DNA of 7,280 nucleotides from positions 1 to 7,280 of the forward strand of contig DFGB01000084.1 of assembly GCA_002371135.1 (NCBI GenBank), given 5' to 3'. Positions 1 through 6,400 of the stretch are shown here, one piece after another (positions within the stretch are counted from its first letter, which is position 1; every line of letters starts with the position of its first letter). A program made the position numbers and the translations under genes. A model generated the notes under the pieces. It saw only the letters and a program-made list of their open reading frames with translations. It searched no databases and was not told where the DNA came from. Source of the stretch: Verrucomicrobia bacterium UBA3761. Lineage in GTDB: Bacteria > Verrucomicrobiota > Kiritimatiellia > RFP12 > UBA1067.

Positions 1-426
1 CCGGTCGCCTCCGACAAGGAAACGGCGTACAACACCGCGATGCTGACCGCCTGGCTCCAGTCGTTCGCCAAAATCTCCTTCAAGCCCGGCGCGGGCAGCG
101 CAAACCAGAAAATCTGCTCCGAGGCGGAAAACTGGTGGTACGAGGCGGGGCCCGTCATGAGCCGCCACCGCAACGGCTACGACAACCTCTGGACCGCCAT
201 CACAAACGACCTCGCCTTTGGCTCGCCCGTCCAGATCAACACGCCCGTCCACCAGATGGTCGTCGACGGCTATGCGGTCGATAACACCGGAACCGCGAAC
301 GAAACGCGCTGGATCAACACGAACTACGGCTGGGGCGGCGGGATTTGCTGGGAAAACTTCGATACGGCGACGACGTCCGGCGGCTCTGCGGGCGTCTTCG
401 CCGATTTCCAGACGGGGTATCGTCCG
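1..426 (+). other. C-terminal part of a streptopain-like (peptidase family C10) cysteine peptidase domain
   Basis: Residues 1-142. The catalytic His is H84 in HQMVVDGYA, matching the family pattern (G)HA-V-DGY. It is followed 24 residues later by NTNYGWGG, where N108 and W111 match the Asn and Trp-Gly-Gly motif of streptopain (SpeB, NWGWGG). Upstream, DNLWTAITNDLAFGSPV at 62-78 fits the family's helix and the strand that leads to the His. The segment FADFQTGYRP at 133-142 fits the family's closing strand before an Ile/Arg-Pro. The nucleophile Cys normally lies more than 100 residues before the His, so it should be encoded upstream of the window and cannot be checked; the enzyme could be inactive. 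Papain-fold enzymes of this family are secreted endopeptidases made with a propeptide. Only the C-terminal half is visible, so the assignment is good but not complete. Confidence 0.78.
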
Positions 427-3400
427 CAGAAGCGCGTCCAGTTCGAGAGCGTGCCGCGCGTGAGCGCGACATCTGTTCCGCTCGTCTGGCACTTGGCGCC
501 GTGCTACACCAACAAGATCGACGGCTTCACGCTTGAAATTGCGAAGTTTGCGGGCGAGACGCGGTTCGCGGATGATTTCGCCAACTCGACCGGCGTCGCC
601 AGCGGCGAAAAGTTCAAGGTCGAAAACGGCGTCCTCGGCGGATACCCCGCCATCCAGACGAGCTATTTCACGTATCCCGAGACGTACATGGCGACGGACG
701 ATTCCGTTCTAGAGTTCGACGTGCAGAGCCGCTACATGAGCGGACACGCCGCCACGGCGGAAATCTGCGCGGACGGCGGGGCGTGGGAAACCGCCGCGAC
801 GATTCCGCTTTCCGCCGGCAAGAACGCCGCTTTCGGCACGCCGACGCACCAGACCGTCAGCCTCGCGGCGTTCGCCGGCAGAACCGTACGCCTGCGCTTC
901 AAACTTGCCTGCACATGGGCGGGCTATGTAGCCGGCTCGTCGCCTGATTTCATCATCGACAACGTTTCGCTTTCCGGCGTCACGGGATTCGAGGAGACGC
1001 AAACCGTTGAAATCGAGCGCGACGATTCGACGCCGGGAATTTACCGCTATACCGTGAGCGGACTTGAGGACGGCGCGAACTACGCTTTCACCGTAACGCC
1101 CGTCATGACGGACGGCTCGGCGGCGCGTTCCAACGCGGCGACGACCCGCATCGGCACGCCCGAACCCGTCCCGGAAATTCTCGGCGTATCGTCCGTCGCG
1201 TGCGGACTCGAACTCGTGCAGGACGGCTTCTTCATCGAATGCGCACGCGACATCGTCAACGACATCGACGTCGATTGCAATGCGGCCACCGTCGATCTTG
1301 TGGCGCTTCCGAGCCACCTTTCGATACTGCCCGACGAAAAGATTTCTGTTGAAGTAGAAAACGGCGTTTTTACAGTACATGTCGATGCGACGGAAATGGC
1401 CGAGACCGGGAAATTCCATGACGGCGATATGCTCATCTTGACGCTCGTCGCGACGAATGCGGACGGCACGGAAGCGGCGAAAAACCTGATGCTGCGCTTC
1501 AACTCCATGCGTCAGGTCATGGACGGCACGTTCGACGTCGCCGCAAGCGGCACGGCGCAGACGGGCGTCTGGTTCTGCGGCAATACGACAATCGACGCGA
1601 AGGGGGAGTCGATTGTTTTCGCCTCCGGCGCGTTCCAAGGAACGGGCAATGTTACGCTGACCGATTCCACCGGCGGCGGGTCGTTCGCGTTCGAGAGTCT
1701 CGACGGTTTCACGGGGACGCTCGCGTTCGGCGATGGCGTTTCCGTTGCGCTTCCCGCCGACATGACGGCCTTCACAGGTAAAATCTCGGGCAATGTCGCG
1801 CTCGAATTCGGCGAAACGATGAAGATTGCGGGCATGGAGCCGTTCACCGGCGGCATCACCCTCGCCGGCGGAACGCTCAAAATCGCGCTCTCCGATGAAG
1901 ACGTCGCCTACGGTTTTTCGACGAGCGCGATTTCGTATAACACCGGCTCCGTCGTCTTCGTCGCACCCGACGGCACGGAAACCGTCGCGACGCAAACCGG
2001 CTCTGCGTTCTCCATCGCCGGAACTGCGAATGTATGGACGGGGACAAGTTGGTTCGGTGAAAATTATACAGCTAAATGGTCGGACGGGCTTCCTGAAAAT
2101 GGCGATTATGTCATATTCAATGTCGCCGATGCAGATGGAGGCGATGTCGATGTCATGCTTCTTAACCTTCAGACTGACACGCGGTTAGCTTACGCGAAAA
2201 CAACTGGCGACAATCCTCTTGAGATTACTGTTGCGCAAGGTGTATCTACAGCCGCGCTTTCCGTTGACGTGCTTGAGAATATGGTTCAGACCAAAATCAA
2301 CACGACGAGTTTTCAGCCAACTACAGTCATTCCTCGTGCGAATCTGATAATCGCAAATGGAATGTCGCTTTCTTGCGACATCGACCATACACTTGCGTCC
2401 AATATCAAGACTTATCACGGCGGCACGGAATTGCGGGATGCCATGTCGTATGCTGACCAGTGGAACGGCACGGTCGTGTTCGAGAACTACACCGCCAAAG
2501 GACTCAATCCCGGCGAATACGGCAACGCGCAGTCAACAGTGCGCTTTAAGGGCGTTACAGGGTGGCTCGTGACGAACAAGGAATTCTATCCGGCGGTCGA
2601 GCTTGTTGATAACGGCGATACGCCTGCGCTGCACTGGAACGACGGCTCCAGTTCAACGATGGCGACTTTCGACGCGCTGAAGGGAACGGGCACATTCAAG
2701 ACTTCGAAATCTTCTGTCACGGACAAAGTCCTGATCAAGGACGTCTCGGCGTTCGCGGGCTCGTTCAATCTCGCGGCGAAAGCCGTCGCGATTGCGGATT
2801 CGATGCCGACGGAAAACCTTGCCTACACGGGTCGGCTCCTCGTCAACAAGGCGGCGACGATTGCGTCCGGCGCGACATGGACGGCGAACGGCGGCGTTTA
2901 TCTCGGCGCTTGCGAACTGACGGTCGCGGGCACGCTCGCTTCGCCTCTGACCGCGAGCGCGGCGGGCGCGAAACTCACGCTTGCGGACGGCGGAACCATC
3001 GTCGCATCCGCCGCGATTGCCGGCGACACGGCACCGTCGCTCGACTTCAAGGCTGGAACTTACAAGATCGATGCCGACGTGCGCGAGACGAATACGGTCA
3101 ATTTCTGCGCGGCGGAAGGGGATGTGACGACGCTTGACGCGAACGGACACAAGATGACGCTTGCGGCGTCGTTCTTCTCCGGTTCGGGCGACATCGCGCT
3201 CGTATCGTCCGTCGCCGGCGGCTCGTTCGTGATCGAAGGCGTTTCGCAGGACTTCACGGGCGCCATCAGACTCGACGGCGAAGTGAATGTTTCGCTGCCG
3301 GACGACCTTTCGGAAATCGGCGGTACGATCGCGATTTCCGGCGCATCGCTCGCCTATTCGTCAGCGAAGCTCGGCCCGGTCAGCGTCGGCGTCGGTTCGA

Positions 3401-6400
3401 CGCTCACCGTCTCGCTCACGGACAGCGAGGCGATGAAGGGCTTTTCGGCAAGCACCGTCACGCTCGACGGCGGGACGATCGAGTTCGTCGATTCCCGCGG
3501 AACGGTGGTCGGCTCAAGCACGGAATCGACGACATACGTGAAGCCCGACGGCTACACGCTCGCGCCGGTTCCGACGGCGGTCTGGGTCTCCGGCGAGTTC
3601 GAGGACGAAGCGACGCTCCACGGCGGCTACAAGATTACGCCCAACGACAATACCGTAAATGACAGCGGCAACATCGTCATCGGCTCTGCGACCACCCTCG
3701 GCGCGACGATCGACCTTTCCGACGCCAATTGCACAAATGCTTCGCTACTGGTATGGTATTCGCTGCCTTCGAACGGCGCACCGGTAGCTAATGCCGTTCC
3801 GCTGTCTATGTATGACACCAAAGACATGGGAGGCGTGGCTACCTCTGCAGGCTCGTCCAGTGTGACGGGTTACTATCTCAACGGTTCCACTGTCACGGCG
3901 CAGAGCAACTATGGGTTTTCCGATCCTGCGCCGACCCTGCAGACCGAAGGCTATATGCTGCTCGAAGTCTGGGCGATAAACGTAAACCACTCCTCGCACG
4001 GCACGGCATTCTATTCCGGAACGTCGATCGACAATCTGAGCGGCGGAATAAACACGACATTGCGTTTTGCAGGCGCCAACAACCGCGTGACAAAGGCAGG
4101 CATCGGCGGGCCGACTCTGGCCGGCGCAAAACCTTGGGCGGGGATGGAAATCAAGGGCGTCGCCCTTTTCGCCAACGAGTGGGTCGATCCAGAGGATCTC
4201 GCGCTTTACGAGTTCCCGGAGGCGAAGGCCGTCGTTCCCTCGTGGGCGGTCGCGTCGATCACGCCAGCAAACGGAGAGACGACATATTACAGGAGCGTCA
4301 CCGATGCGCTCTTCGCGATAGTTCGCGGAGATGTCGATGCCGACACGGTGCAGGTGCTCGACGGCAGTTCGGTCGATTATTCAAGCTTGGGTTTCGCCTA
4401 CGACTCCGAGACGCAGACATACACAAAGCTCAAGATCGCCATCGCAAAAATCGACAATGGCATCGTCGTGCTGGAATTCACGACGCTCGCCATGGCGTGC
4501 GAAGAGGCCGATGTGCAGAATATCGGTGTAATAGAACTGCTTGCGGCGCGCGATTCGATTTCCGAAGCGATACCGTCCGGCTGGAGCTACGTTTCGCCGG
4601 AGGCTTCCGGCACGGAATACGGCACGATTCTGAAAACGATTTCGGAAATCCCCGGCACCGTCAGCAGCATTGCGATTACGCAAGAGAATGTCTCCGCATC
4701 CGCCGACGGCGAATGGGCAGAGGTTTCGACAAAGCCAATCTATCTCACTTTGCCGTCAAGCGTAAACGATTTTACCGTCTCCTTCGACACAGACATCCCA
4801 GAGAATACATACGGCACTCTCGTCAGCTGGGATTCCGGCGACCACGATATCCGCATCGTCGTGACGAATGACGTTGAGAAGATGGCGCTCTGGCGCGACG
4901 GCAGCAGCGGGATGCTTACGGCCGTAAAGGACGATAATGCAATCCTTATCCCGTCCGGCGAGCACTACATCGAAGTGATCTACTACCGCGGGAGCGGCAC
5001 GACGATCAAGGTTGATGGCGCTCAATACTACAAATCAGGGTCGCTCAGGTTCGGCAGCAACACGACGACCAAGCTTGCCCTCGGCGGTTCGGCACTCGGA
5101 TTCCCTGACGACGTGCTCGCGGGATTGAAGGTGAAGAATTTCCGTTGGGGCAAGTCGCCGACCGAGCCAGGTGAAGCTAGCGAAAACTTCCCGCGTTATA
5201 ACTACGTAACGCGGCTCGATGGCACGGTATATCACGGCAACGACGAGAATCGCGCCGTTATCACGAACTGGCAATCGCAGCTAATCCATCCTGCGACGCG
5301 CCCGGTTCCGGCAGGCAAGACGGATGCGGAGTTTGACACCATCGACGTCCTGTTCGTCTATGACACGCCCGGCAAGGCGTATGTCGAATCGAACGAGAGC
5401 GCCTGGAATGGGGCGAGTGCGCTCGAAGTCTATTCCGCCAAGGCGACGGCGAAGATGAACCAGATTCTTTGCACGACCGACATGGACACGAATTTCTGGT
5501 TCCGCATGGTCGGCGTCCACACGGTCGATGGCACTGGCGGGACGATTGCGGAGATTCTCGGCAAGGGCGAAGGGTTGCGGGATGAATACAGCAGCCTCCT
5601 CGATTTGCGCGACCGCTATGGCGCGGATGTGATCGTCACGCCCACTACGCAGTCCGGCGGCTATGGCGGCCTAGCGCGTTTGAATACGCTCGATGAAATC
5701 ACGTCGCGCCATCAGAATGCGGCATACCATATCGCGAGCGTGCTGCTCAATTATTCGCAGACTCATGCATGGGTTCATGAAATCGGTCACAACATGAGCC
5801 TCAACCACTATCCGCCCGCGAACTTCGATCCGGCGAACACATGGCGCGGACTCGGCTTCCAGCACAAGATCGCCGTGGACGGCACCTCCATGTCGTCCGT
5901 CATGGCCGAGCAGGGCTACGCCGACTTCTGCGGCGGCTTCTCTTCAAAGAACCACATCTACCACGGTTCGCGTCTCTCCATCTCCAACCACCTAGATTCG
6001 ACAGGCGTCCTGCTCGAAGCGGCGCCATACGTTTCACAGTGGCGCTCGACGCGCGTGCCGGAGACGGCGCAGGTCGAATGTTCGGTCACATACGGCTCGT
6101 CGCTTCCCGGCGATACGGAGTTTGAGCTATCCTTCCCCGATCCCGAGGCTGAAATCTACTACCAAGTGTACGGACTGAACAACAATGACTTTGTAAAATA
6201 CACGGAGCCGTTCACGGTTCCTGAAAGCGCGGGTTCCGCATACATCAGCGCATACGTCGTGAAGGATGGCGTGTCGAGCGCAACCAACGTCGTGAACTTC
6301 AGTGCTTTCAGCTCGACTTGGGACACGCTTCTCGGCTCGCCAAAACTGCCATGGGCCATTTATAAATCCATCGACGGCGGCTGGGCGGAGGCAAGCGGCG

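Noticed and set aside
40..42. ATG at codon 14 as a possible true start
   Set aside because: The C10 peptidase fold needs a Cys nucleophile and helices well upstream, and codons 1-13 are open and fit the same composition. No ribosome binding site precedes the ATG. The start must be outside the window.
709..1995. A 428-codon open frame on the minus strand
   Set aside because: It is in exact codon register with the + strand gene. In that register a minus-strand stop needs a sense TTA, CTA or TCA codon, which are rare in this high-GC3 gene; the frame ends where the sense codon is CTA (709-711). The product is Arg-rich and has no recognisable family motif, while the + strand carries the jelly-roll, Fn3-like and Ig-like domains here.
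2653..3150. A 165-codon minus-strand open frame
   Set aside because: The Arg-rich product has no motif and lies opposite the beta-strand stalk; it is explained by the sense codon bias.
4134..4871. A 245-codon + strand open frame in frame 3
   Set aside because: It overlaps the main frame, which carries LamG-like and linker sequence here. The frame-3 product is dominated by Arg and His with no family motif, the typical look of an out-of-frame read of GC-rich coding DNA.
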